Shown here: positions 46,451 through 56,989 of the stretch, one piece after another
Numbering within the stretch: position 1 is the stretch's first letter
Layout of the letters: each line of letters starts with the position of its first letter
NCBI GenBank assembly: GCA_003952965.2
Contig: CM025855.1
Location: 11,048,451 to 11,112,450 of the forward strand
Source: Morella rubra
Taxonomy: Eukaryota > Streptophyta > Magnoliopsida > Fagales > Myricaceae
DNA: 64,000 nucleotides
Direction: 5' to 3'
Position numbers and translations under genes: made by a program
The notes under the pieces: generated by a model
What the model saw: only the letters and a program-made list of their open reading frames with translations
What the model was told of the DNA's origin: nothing
The model's database searches: none

Positions 46451-48135
46451 TGATGTGAGAATTTATTTCACACATTTTCTTAGTGGTAATTGTTTTGATT
46501 GAGAGGGTTTTGTATGTTTCATAGCTCGTTTGTCTAGAATTTTAAGTGTCTTTTACATATATTTAATTGTTAAGAATTCTTGATGTTTGCAGGTATTTTA
46601 TTGTTCAATAAGTTGAAATTGAGTTGATGGGAAGAGCAAAATTCGGGCTAAGCCGAGAGAGTAAATCCTAGTTGAACTAGTATAGTAAAAACAGAATACT
46701 ATTTGGTTTTTGGATTATAACTGGAGCTACAGACTTCAGATTCATGTGTCATTTTGCTTGTTCGAAAGCTAAGATGTAGGCCTAAAACTTTTATGAAGAG
46801 TCAAAAATCCAGTTCGCCATTTTAAAATAAAAAATCTAAAAAAAACGGAGAAGTTCGAATATGTCCAAAAGTTTAGTACAGCCCAGACTCTGTTTCGGTT
46901 TTTAGCCTTTATCTAGAGTTCTAAAAGTTACAAAAATACAAGCTTAGATGCGTTGGAAATCTGAGAATGAGATCTAAAACCTTTGTGAAGAATCAAACTC
47001 CAAATTATGTCTTTTTAATGCTCTAAAGCCAGCTGGAAGTCGGATAATAAAATCAGCTTAGAATTTCTGATTTCAAATCTATTATAAAAATTGAAAAACA
47101 AATTTGTTTTGAAATTTGAAAAGAGATTCTATTTTAAAATTCGAAATATAATTGATTTAAAAATTGAATTTTTTTTTTTTATAAATTTGAAAAGATTAGA
47201 TCCTATTTTAAAATTCGAAAAGATAATTGATTTAAAAATTGAAAAATAAATCTCAAATTTCATGCGTGACTTAGCTTTTCAAAAATGTGTGCTGCGGCTT
47301 TAAAGATATTCAGAGGACGTGGGGGGCTTTGAGATCACTTCCTTCGATTTTATTTTCAGTTAACAATATTTTTTTTTATGCATTAAAAACTCGGTGATCG
47401 ATGCTGCTTTTTGTGGATTTTGTTTCTCACGTTTAATGAAGTTTACTTAGAAGAAAAGGAGAAGATATTTAGAGGAGGAACATCGTAGATGTGAATTTCT
47501 GTTATTTAAGAGTTTTTCTTCTTTCTATAGTTTTTAGTTTTTGAATTAATATTAAGGATGTTAAATTCAAATTTATCTTTGAAAAATAATTGGATTGTTT
47601 TATTAATTATGACTTGGTAGTTTTCTTATTCTAGGGCTAGGACGTAGTCATTGAATTTTTGATATGATTTGAGTATGGATGTAATGAATATAATTTGTTA
47701 ATTGCAATTTGATGATTTTGGTTTTCATTTTTGCAATTTACTGGTCACGAATTGCATGCTTAAGATGTTGAATGAAGTCACGATAGTTGAAGTTTAATAT
47801 TAGTTCGTGAATTCATCAAACCTTGGGAGTATAATTTAGATATAAATACACACTTTTATGACCTATATCCAATAATCCACAAAGCATAATGAATCTTTAT
47901 TAATTTTCGTGATCACAAAAGTAGACATAGAATTATATTAAGATAAATTATTTCCTTTATTTAGGTAGTTTTTTTTTTCTATTTGTCAATTTATTTATTT
48001 ATTTAATTAATTTTTTATTTTGTGTATGCCACGTAATTGTGATCTAATTGAGCTTTTTGATCTAGAAATTAAAAAACCCTAAGTGCACTAAGGAGAAAAA
48101 AAAGACTGGTGATAAAGCAAGAACAAGCAGTAGCC

Positions 48136-49781
48136 ATGGCAGATGATCAGAATCAAAGGGTGTTACGCGATTATGCCGTGCTAAATGTCAATGGAGCTCA
48201 ACCAAGTATTGTGAGACCTACAATCAATGTTAATAACTTTGAGATTAAGCCTGGTCTCATCTAGATGGTGCAGCAGGAGCAGTTTAGTGGAGGACCTGCT
48301 GAGGACCCACATGCACACCTTAATAATTTCATAGAGATTTATGATACAATTAAGATGAATGAAGTTAGTGATGATGCTATTTGGCTCCGACTTTTTCTAT
48401 TTTCTCTAAAGGATAAAGCTAAGGCCTGGTTGAATTCCAAAGTGCCTAACTCTTTCACAACTTGGAATGCCTTGTCACAAGCTCTTATGAGTAAGTTTTT
48501 TTCCCCTAGGCAAGACTACCAAACTTCGAAATGATATTACCAGCTTTGTTCAATTTGATGGTGAATCTTTATATGAAACCTGGGAGAGGTTTAAAGATTT
48601 GTAGAGGAAGTGTCCCCAAATTGGTCTTCCTGATTAGCTGATTGTATGGACTTTCTATAATGGATTAACACATTCAATCAGGATTACCATAGATGTAGCT
48701 ATAGAAGGTATATTAATGACTAAATCAACCGAAGAGGCATATCAGTTGTTAGAAGAAATAGCATATAACAATTATCATTGGTCAATGAAAGAGATACGCA
48801 TAAGAAAGTTCCAGGTATGTATGATGTAGATGGCATAAATATGTTAAATGACTAGGTTGATTCTCTTGTCAAAATGTTCAGTAAGCTTCGTAACGTGAAT
48901 TCTGTTTCTAGTCCTGCATTAAGTTGTGATGGCTGTGGAGGTGCTCACATGAGTTCTAATTGTATGCAGGTAGAGCAAGCTCAATTTGTGTCTAATCTTA
49001 ACAGATAGCCGCAGCAGCATAATAACCCCTATTCCAACACATACAACCTAGGCTGGAGGAATCATCCTAACTTTTCATGGAAAGATTAAGGTAACCAGGG
49101 TGGCAATTCAAGACCTTTCTATCCTCTTGGCTTCCAACCAAGACCATCAGAAAGTAAGCAGCCTTGGGAGATAGCTATTGAGAAGTTAGCCAATGTCAGT
49201 TCAGAGAGATTTGAGAGACTAGAATCAAAGGTTGACCAGTTGGCCAGTTCCAACAGAAATGTAAAAGTGCAATTGGGGCAATTAGCCAATTCCATTAATT
49301 CTCATGGACAGAGCAATTTGCCTAGTAATACAAAGGTCAATTTTAAAGAGCATTGCAAGGTAGTCACCTTGAGGAGTGGTAAGCAACTTGGTCAGGTAAG
49401 TGGTGAGACTGTAGTTGTTGATGAAGTAGACTATGAAGAGTTGAACGAGAAGATCTGTGAAGAAGTTGAGGACCTAGCCAATACATCGTCCCCACTACCA
49501 CCAGTCGAACCTTATGTTCCTCTAATTCCATTTCCTTAAAGGCTTAAATAAAATAAAATTGATCAACAATTTGAGAAATTTTTGAAAGTGTTTAGATAGC
49601 TTTATATTAATATTTCTTTTGCAGATGCCTTAGCACAGATTCTTACCTATACAATGTTCCTAAAGGAGATCACGTCCAAGAAGAGGAAATTGGAGGATTT
49701 AGTGACAATTTCCTTGACGGAGGAATGTAGTGCCATTATTCAGAATTAGCTTCCACCAAAGCTAAGAGTAGGGAAGAGAGA
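48136..49781 (+). pseudogene. Athila gag, decayed
   Basis: The ATG at 48136 gives MADDQNQRVLRDYAV and after one stop MVQQEQFSGGPAEDPHAHLN, FLFSLKDKAKAWLNSKVPNS and FFSPRQDYQTSK, the capsid core of plant gypsy Gag. After a frame change come FVQFDGESLYETWERFKD and RKCPQIGLPD. A CDGCGGAHMSSNC knuckle lies at about 48935, then SLTEECSAIIQN before the insert. The part at 49240-49539 is a Gln/Asn- then Glu-rich linker. At least five stops or shifts disable it. Confidence 0.8.
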
Positions 49782-49786
49782 TAACA

Positions 49787-50875
49787 CCCCGATTTTTAGG
49801 TGGTTGTCCAAGGCATGCCTGTGTCCACCCCAAGGCTATTTCCTTCCTTGGGCTTCTCCACTATACTCCAATAGTGTATACAACTTAGCTTCCGGGTGTT
49901 AAGTAACCGTTACAAGAGTTTTCTTGAGCTCACTCTTCAACTTGTCACAAATCTCAAAGCCTATGAGATTTCTTCTATCCTCACGGGTAGGCCCAAGTGT
50001 AACCTACACTTAAAGGTTTCTCAAAGTTTAATGATAGAATGAATAAACAATAGCTCTCAAAGCTAGATCACCAAAAGCAAAGCTAAATAAATGGCTACAA
50101 GACAAGATCTGATGATGATGACAGCAATGACAGACTAGATCTCTTGGAAAATGTGTAGCCTTTGTCTTTTGCATTTTTCTCTCACTTAATGGAGGCTAGG
50201 TCAAGATTGATGATGTAGAGAGGCAAAAGTTTGCAAAAGTCTTATTTTCTCTCTCCATAAGGTTCCCTTTATAGGTATTCTGTCTTGGGGGTAGAAGGCC
50301 TTTTAAAATGTTGAGAGGTGCCTTAAGTGTCATGACGTCTTGGTTCACGAGCTGAGATAGAGTTTTTTAAAACAGAGTTCTTGTAACATGTGTCGACTCA
50401 TACATGCCTATGTGTAAACACCTTCATCGAGTATGGAACTTGCTCGCAGGTGCCTGTGTCATGTGTTGACACTTCCTTCATCATGCATCAGCATCAGTTT
50501 CACATGTGTCGACAATTTGCTTTCCATGTGTCAACACCATCGAAATGGCAGGGCTGACTTATGTGCTTTGTGTCGACACCATGTCAACCACGTGTTGACA
50601 CCATCTTGATAAATGAAGATTTTCAGTGCTTTTTGATGTCCAATCTTTTCATTTCAACATGAAAACTCCTACAATGAAAATATCATAGTTTAAGTGTAAG
50701 CCATGGTGTTTAAATCGAATATAAGGTATAATTAATTAAAGAGAAATATAAATACAATTGAGTACTCTCTATTGAATAGTGGATTGACAACCACGTATTC
50801 TAAAATTATTCCAAAGATATTTTGTCATTTGTTATCATCAAAATTGAGTTAGATAGCTCAAGATCATCCTTGGGC
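49787..50875. mobile_element. 1.1 kb insert between gag and protease, with an array of SalI-site palindromes
   Basis: The block starts CCCCGATTTTTAGG and ends CATCCTTGGGC, flanked by TAACA at 49782-49786 and 50876-50880. Removing it nearly restores the gag-protease frame (to FSIPCTIGDANFFKVL). At about 50388-50610 it has seven or so degenerate copies of a motif around TGTGTCGACAC or TGTGTTGACAC. There is no coding sequence. A solo LTR is likely, but the ends do not fit TG...CA cleanly, so the type is open. Confidence 0.65.
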
Positions 50876-50880
50876 TAACA

Positions 50881-51460
50881 GAGTTTTTCTATTCCTTGTA
50901 CTATTGGAGATGCTAATTTTTTTAAAGTTTTGTGTGATTTAGGTGCTAGTGTTTCACTAATGCCTTTATCTATGTCTAGGATGCTTGGATTAAAGCAGTT
51001 GAAGCTTACTACCATCTCTTTACAGTTAGTTGACCGATCAATAAAATATCCTGTGGGTGTGCTTGAGAATGTGATGATCAAGGTAAATAAGTTTATCATT
51101 CCAGTAGATTTTATTGTGTTGGAAATGGAAGAGGACACCGAAACTCCTGTCATTTTAGGCCGACCCTTTTTAGCCACAGTTGGAGCTATAATAGATGTTA
51201 AGAATTGTAGGCTGACTTTGAAGGTTGGTGAAGAAGAGGTAGAGTTTAATTTATTTGAAGCTGCTAAATATCCTTTTTTTACTGATCATGTTTTTCAAGT
51301 TGATGTTATAGATGAGTTGACCAGAGAGGTTTTTAAGGCTGGAAATACTAAAGAACCTCTCGAGACTTGTTTAGTGAATGTAGGGATAAGTAAAGATGAT
51401 AATTTGGAGGTTTCAGAAATAGCCTATGAGAGGCTACATGTCCTGAGCTAAAACATAGAG
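50881..51460 (+). pseudogene. Athila aspartic protease region
   Basis: The frame gives FSIPCTIGDANFFKVLCDLG followed by ASVSLMPLSMS. The active-site motif of retroviral-type aspartic proteases is DLGAS here (DTGAS in many families). Then FIVLEMEEDTETPVILGRPF and LATVGAIIDV form the second conserved part. The frame from 50930 to 51449 is open for 173 codons. The protease would cut the Gag-Pol polyprotein. Upstream continuity is lost through the 1.1 kb insert and a one-base change. Confidence 0.8.
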
Positions 51461-51699
51461 GTATTCATTTTGAGGATCTAGGCAAAGGTAAGTCACTCCC
51501 TCCCCCTTCTAATGTGCAAGCACTAGTTCTGGAGTTGAACCATTACCCTCAAATCTTAGGTATGCTTTTTTAGGTAAGAATAATACGTTGCCTGTAATTG
51601 TGAGTGTTTCTTTGTCAGATGATCAATTGGACAAATTGATACGTATTTTGAGAATGAGAAAAAAAGCCATAGGATGGACTATATGAAACCTTAGAGGAA

Positions 51700-52480
51700 T
51701 TAGCCCTTCATTGTTTATGCATAGAATTTTAATGGAGGATAACCATAAACTTCTTGTTGAAAATCAGAGACAGTTAAATCCTAACATGAAAGAAGTAGTT
51801 AGGGCTGAAGTTCTTAAATGGTTAGATGTAGGGATTATTTATACTATATCTAATAGTTCATGGATTAGTGCAGTGCAGGTAGTACCTAAAAAAGGTGGGA
51901 TGACTGTGGTGCATAATGAAAATAATAAATTAATTCCCACTAGGATAGTAACTGGGTGGAGAGTCTGCATAGATTATAGGAAACTTAATAGTGTTACTCG
52001 TAAGGATCATTTTTCATTACCTTTTCTTTATCAAGTGCTTGAGAGACTTGTTGGGTATGTATATTATTGTTTTCTAGATGGTTATTTAGGGTATAACCAG
52101 ATTCCTATATACCCTGAAGACCAAGAAAAGATCATCTTCACTTGTCCTTATGGTACTTTAGCATTTCGTAGGATGCCTTTTGGTTTGTGTAATGCACCTG
52201 CTACATTCCAACGTTGCATGATTTCTATTTTTTCTGATTTTGTTGAAAAGATCATGGAGATTTTCATAGATGATTTTTCTGTTTTTGGATCTTCTTTTGA
52301 CAGTTGTTTAGACAACTTGTCTCGAGTTTTGCAGCAGTGTGAGGAAACTAATTTAGTCTTGAATTGGTAGAAATGCCATGTTACTGTGCAGGAAGGTATT
52401 GTTTTAGGCCGCACAATTTCAGTAAGAAGTATTGAGGTGGATCGAGCAAAAATATAAATCATTGAAAAATTGCCATCACC
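51700..52480 (+). pseudogene. Athila reverse transcriptase
   Basis: The 219-codon frame (51711-52370) contains WISAVQVVPKKGGMTV, VCIDYRKLNSVTRKDHFSLP, GYNQIPIYPEDQEKIIFTCP, FRRMPFGLCNAPATFQRCM and the catalytic box FIDDFSVFG (YxDD position intact as FIDD). It is broken by a stop at 52370 after LVLNW, then continues with KCHVTVQEGIVLGRTIS in the same reading direction. It would copy element RNA to DNA with the RNase H domain. Confidence 0.85.
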
Positions 52481-53175
52481 CACCAATGTTAAAGGAGTTA
52501 AAAGTTTCCTTGGTCATGCAGGATTTTACTGGCGTTTTATTAAGGATTTTTCTAGAATTTCTAAACCTTTTTGTAATCTGTTAAATAAGGATATAGAACG
52601 CTTTTAACAGGTTAAAGCAAGAGTTGGTGTCGGCACCAAATATGCCAACACCAGATTGGAGTTTGCTTTTTGAGCTAATGTGTGATGCTAGTGATTTCAC
52701 TTTGGGTGCTGTTCTCAGCCAGAGAAAAGACAGGAAGTTTCATATTATATATTATACTAGTAGAGTTTTAAATAATGCACAGTTGAATTATGCAACTACT
52801 GAAAAAGAATTGCTTGCTATTGTGTTTGCTTTTGACAAGTTTCGATCTTATCTTGTAGGTTTCAAGGCAATCGTATATACAGACCATTCAGCAATTAAGT
52901 ATTTACTGAAAAAGAAAGATGCTAAACTGCGCTTGATTTGGTAGGTGTTGTTGCTTCAAGAATTTGATCTTGAGATTCGAGATAAGAAAGGCATGGATAA
53001 TGTGGTGGCAGATCACTTGTCTAGATTAGAAGAGCAATCAAGTGCAGATGAGGTGCCCATTAATGAAAATTTTCCAGATGAGCAATTGCTGGCAATTTTA
53101 ATGATCCCCTGGTATGCTGATTTAGTGAATTATTTGGTGAGTGGTATTATTCCCCCTGATTTGAGCTATTATTAG
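52481..53175 (+). pseudogene. Athila RT connection and RNase H
   Basis: After IEKLPSPTNVKGVKSFLGH and AGFYWRFIKDFSRI (about 52460-52560) come a stop, then [40 protein letters not shown] and [20 protein letters not shown], the RNase H domain with its catalytic D, E and D residues in place. A stop follows at 52942. The next frame gives FDLEIRDKKGMDNVVADHLS. Confidence 0.8.
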
Positions 53176-53965
53176 AAGAAAAAATTTTTGTGGTATGTGA
53201 AGCATTATTTTTGGGTAGAACCTCTACTTTATGAACACTGTGCAGATGGAATGATTAGAAGATGTGTGTCCAGGATGAGATGCAGGATATCCTTTACCAT
53301 TGTCATTCCTTGGAGTGTGGACATTTCAATACTTCCAAGACAGTTGCAAAGGTATGGCAATCTGGTTTTTATTGAATGACCATGTATCAAGATGCTAGAT
53401 AGTATGTGAGCATGTACGATAAATGTCAGAGGGTTGGCAACATTTCGAAAAAGAATGAGATGCCCTTGACAAATATCCTGGAGGTTGTACTGTTTGATTT
53501 ATGAGAAATTGATTTCATGGGTCCATTTCCCTCTTCCTTCAATAATCAGTATATCTTGGTAGCAGTGGATTATGTGTCTAAATGGGTTGAAGCTATTGCA
53601 ACTCAGATTAATGACTCTCGTGTGATGATAAGATTTGTGAAGAAAAATATTTTGTCAAGATTTGGTATGCCGAGAACCATTATTAGTGATGGAGGCTCCC
53701 ATTTTTGTAACCGGTCATTTGAGACTTTGTTGAAGAAATATGGGGTTACTCATAAGGTGGCACTTGCCTATCATCCTCAAACAAATGGGCAAGTGGAACT
53801 TGCAAATCGGAAATTGAAGCAAATTTTAGAGAAAACTGTGAGCAATTCAAGAAAGGATTAGGCGAATAAATTAGATGATGCACTTTGGGCTTATAGGACA
53901 ACTTTCAAGACACCTTTGGGTATGTCTCCTTACAGACTTGTCTTTGGAAACTCATTGAAAGAATT
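53176..53965 (+). pseudogene. Athila integrase, C-terminally truncated
   Basis: The HHCC zinc-binding region is decayed (YHCHSLECGHFN near 53300 and YDKCQRVG near 53420). The catalytic core is open from 53517: [11 protein letters not shown] (first Asp), [15 protein letters not shown] (second Asp) and [12 protein letters not shown] (Glu), so the DDE triad is intact. After a stop at 53860, [20 protein letters not shown] and YRLVFGN follow, and then the sequence leaves the family at about 53948. The usual continuation, an env-like stretch and a 3' LTR are all missing. Confidence 0.82.
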
Positions 53966-54175
53966 CAATTGATGAAATCCAAGCCCTAGAAATCTTTAAT
54001 ATTTGATTTTTCAGTTTAAGAATTTGCAATCATTCACATCAATTTGGGTCGTCTAAATAATATAGGAAATTTTATAAATGGTACTTTAATCTCCTCCTTG
54101 ATGAAACGATACTCTTTTTGCCCTATTTTACTTGTCATGACCCATGCACTTGTGGTAGACTTTAGGGGTTATCAA
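53966..54175. other. 210 bp filler between the truncated gypsy element and the repeated LINE segment
   Basis: AT-rich sequence of unknown origin, with no frame. It runs from the broken integrase to a poly(T) tract where the LINE segment begins again. It may be filler DNA from end-joining repair. Confidence 0.4.
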
Positions 54176-54277
54176 GTTTTTTTTTTAACATGGGACATAT
54201 GCTGCGAGAAATGAAATCATACAAACATCATTCTTATTCCTAAAAGAGACGCTCCTACTATGGTAAGCCACTACCGT
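54176..54277 (+). repeat. Second copy of the LINE segment (102 bp) after the gypsy element
   Basis: Matches 46352-46450. Differences include GCTGCG for GTTGCG, GAAATC for GAATC and GACGCT for GATGTT. LINE-2 then continues without a break. Confidence 0.9.
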
Positions 54278-54635
54278 CCTGTCAATTTATGCAATCTTAC
54301 TTATAAAATTGTCTCCAAGATTTTGACTGCCAGGTTGAAAAGGTTTCTGTCCGAAATCATCTCTCCTTCTCAAGTTGGTTTTGTACCACACAGACTCATT
54401 CAGGAAAATGTATTTATTGCCCAGGAAGTTCTACATAGTATGAAAAATAAAAGAGGAAGAGGAGGATTGATGGTGTTGAAAATAGATATGGAGAAGGGAT
54501 TTGATAAAGTTGAATGACCTTTCCTTCTTAATGTTCTTCAATGCCTTGGTTTCTCGCCTATTTGGGTTCAATGGATAGAACAATATATTTCAACTGTTTC
54601 TTTCTCCATCATACTTAATGGCAGCCCCTTTGGAT
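54278..54635 (+). pseudogene. LINE-2 ORF2, reverse transcriptase middle part
   Basis: Frame 54260-54517: SHYRPVNLCNLTYKIVSKIL, PSQVGFVPHRLIQENVFIAQ, RGRGGLMVLKIDMEKGFDKV, then across a stop PFLLNVLQCLGFSPIWVQWI and LNGSPFGLF. These are RT blocks 2-4 of L1 elements. The frame is cut at 54635 by the MULE and resumes at 59174 with ECGLRQGNSLPLFLF. Confidence 0.8.
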
Positions 54636-54644
54636 TATTTAGAC

Positions 54645-54845
54645 GGGTTCGGTTACTATCCCCACCCCCTATTATCCCCATTCTTCACATCCATGGCCCG
54701 GATTTAAACTTGGGCATCTAACGGTCACAAAATTGCCAGGTTAATTAATGAAGCCAGGTTAAGAAATTAGACCCCAGTTAAGCAAACTCACCCTGGTTAG
54801 ACCAAACTCACCCAGGTTAATTGATCTTCCTCCTCCCCCTAATCG
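54645..54845 (+). repeat. MULE left terminal inverted repeat
   Basis: 201 bp, nearly identical to the complement of 58944-59164. It ends CCTCCCCCTAATCG. It contains short repeats of the type CACCCTGGTTAGACCAAACT. Confidence 0.95.
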
Positions 54846-54879
54846 GCTTCTTCCCTCCTACCACCACCCCCAAAACCCT

Positions 54880-56720
54880 TCCCTTCCCTCGCTGAACATT
54901 GTACGGAAATCAATTTCTTCCCTCTATTTGCGCTAATCGATTTCTTCCTCTCCACAAGCTTCGGCCACGTTTAACAATCGCTCATATCGGTAAGCTTTCG
55001 TCCTTGCTTCTCCACTCTAGTTGCAGGTTTTCTGAATATTTTAGAAGCCTTTTTTCCTCTAGTTTTAGGAATAGAAGTGCCCTGTTTGGTTACTGAGAAA
55101 GTTTGGCCGATGATTTATGGGAAAATTATCTTATTTCTAAAAATTGAATATGCTAAAGTAGAAGTGCCCTGTTTTAAACAATCGCCTAGATTCTGCTGAA
55201 TGTATATTTTGAGACTATATTTTTATTATTGACTTGATTGTTGTAATAGGTAAAGAAACTATTGACACTCTTCTATTTTATGGCTTTATTCCCTTCACAT
55301 GTCGTCTCTTCCTTCTTCGCAGCTGTTATACCTTTTTGCTACTTTGCATATAACTAGAAGTTTTTTGATTTGCCAATTGAAGAAGTTTTCTTCAAGGTAG
55401 AGGTTTTCTCCTTTTTTTTTTTTCACTACAACTTATAGCACAAAAGAGTTTGAGCCATATCAGTATAATTGATATAATGGCTGGCTTAGTTTCATAAAAG
55501 GGGTTGAGCCATATCAGTATGAAAGCAATCCACAACCAACTTTGTTGGTTGTGGCCATAAGTAGATGTCTCTTCAAGCAGGTGAACAAACTCGGCTTTGA
55601 GTCAGGCATCTGAATGAAGATGATACCAGTGCCTCCTCAAGATTAATATACTAATTTGGAAGTCCCAATTGTACACTGTATGCATTTTTAAATTTCAAAG
55701 AATTTTTGGGGGCCACCAAATGAAGTCCCAATTGTACATGACCTTTTGAATATTTTGTTTTATCAGTAAAATTGTGGTGCCAATTGTGAAGGTGAACCAA
55801 GAAACAAACAGAAAAAAAACCAAAAAAAAAATAGGTGAACACATATAAAAATATTACGTAATCCGCAGATTTGCTGCAATAATTATAATTGTTATGAATC
55901 TCTTCCTATTACGTATTTGAACTATTACGTAATCCTCATATTTGCTGGAATTGTGGAGATTCATGTTATGTGTATGCCATTAAATCTTTATCTAGGTTGG
56001 AAAAGAGAAAGGTTACTTGCTGAAACAAAGGATCGAAATACTTCAAAAAGATCTCAGGTATTAGAAAACTTCATCCTTCAACATAGTTATCTAATACTAA
56101 AATAATGTACTTCTAATTCAAATAAGTGTTCATTGAGTATACCTTTGTTCTTGTAAATTCATTGAATTATTGGCTAAGTTTATGAATATATACAAGGTAT
56201 AGGTGATCATCTCCAATAGTGTTAAAAACTATATGGCTACAATGGAAGGGATTAATCCCAATCACAATAGACAAGGGTCTAGCAGTATTTCTAACCCGGA
56301 AGGTAAGTTGGACTTTCCTTTATTTGAGCGGCTTAAATTGTTTCAGCATTCGTTTAATCATTTTTTTTTGGTTCGCACATGTAGGTGACATGGTGACTAA
56401 AGAGTCGACATGGGATAAGGAGTACACGTGGTCGTGGTCCTTCTCGTGGCAGGGGGCTGTTTGTGCCTCATCACAACCAACTGCTCGTCATTTGCAACTA
56501 CTTGATGAGTTGGAGGTATTGTCACTACCGAATTTTTTATTTTTCAGTTTACTATTTGAAACAAAATCACTGTAACAATTTTGTTTGTGCATTCCTCCTT
56601 CGTAGCCATCCACTGAGGACGAGGTACTTCACGGGGAGGAGGAAGTAGTCGAGGACGAGGGCGAGGATGAATCAATAACGGGACGATTTAGGAGCCTTGA
56701 CGAGTTATAGAAGAGTTGGC
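54880..56720 (+). other. Exon-like segments inside the MULE, possible captured gene
   Basis: Segments bounded by splice-like sites may form a multi-exon transcript: a leader up to GGTAAGCTTTCG at 54990; a piece ending GWKRERLLAETKDRNTSKRS at 55996-56055 before GGTATTAG; MATMEGINPNHNRQGSSSIS with NPEG before GTAAGTTGG at 56305; DMVTKESTWDKEYTWSWSFS with WQGAVCASSQPTARHLQLLD to about 56515; and an acidic end PSTEDEVLHGEEEVVEDEGE with SITGRFRSLDEL up to TAG at 56709. I do not recognise the protein, and joining of these pieces is inference. Confidence 0.35.
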
Positions 56721-56724
56721 ATCA

Positions 56725-56980
56725 TGTAAGTTTGTTTGAATATAAAAAAAAACATGTCAGTTCGTTTGAATAGAAAAAAAAAATGTAAGTTAGTTTGAAT
56801 AGAAAAAAAATGTAAGTTTGTTTGCATAGAAAAAATAATGTTTGTTTGTTTGGATAGAAAAAAAAAAACATGTCAATTCGTTTGAATAGAAGAAAAAAAA
56901 AATGTAAGTTTGTTTGCATAGAAAAAATAATGTTTGTTTGTTTGAACAGAAGAAAAAAAATGACATGTTAGTTCGTTTTT
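56725..56980 (+). repeat. Minisatellite, about nine units of 25-32 bp
   Basis: The unit ATGTAAGTTTGTTTGAATAG followed by a run of 6-11 A recurs with variants (ATGTCAGTTCG, ATGTTTGTTTG; GAATAG, GCATAG, GGATAG). It gives the artificial-looking Phe-rich open frame on the minus strand. A slippage-prone repeat inside the MULE. Confidence 0.9.
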
Positions 56981-56989
56981 GTATTGCAG

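Larger units (their letters stand above)
46451..53965 (+). mobile_element. Athila-type Ty3/gypsy retrotransposon, 3'-truncated
   Basis: A 5' LTR plus leader starts TGATGTGAGAATTTATTTC at 46451 and reaches to before the gag ATG at 48136. gag (48136-49781), protease (about 50890-51440), reverse transcriptase (51700-52480), RNase H (52620-53035) and integrase (53170-53965) follow in gypsy order. Gag and RT wording matches the Athila lineage. The element stops abruptly after the integrase segment [10 protein letters not shown] at about 53948; no env-like region and no 3' LTR are present. A 1.1 kb insert splits gag from protease. The LTR/leader border and primer-binding site were not identified. 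Confidence 0.88.

Noticed and set aside
51711-52370. An active Athila copy, because the RT and DDE boxes are intact
   Set aside because: Stops break every domain, gag is shifted, a 1.1 kb insert splits the frame and the 3' LTR is missing.
54899-55096. A host gene start at 54899 within the MULE
   Set aside because: No similarity to a known protein that I can see and the frame runs over a probable splice site at 54990; kept only as part of the exon-like note.
56722-56919. Phe-rich 65-codon frame
   Set aside because: Artefact of poly(A) runs in the minisatellite read on the minus strand.
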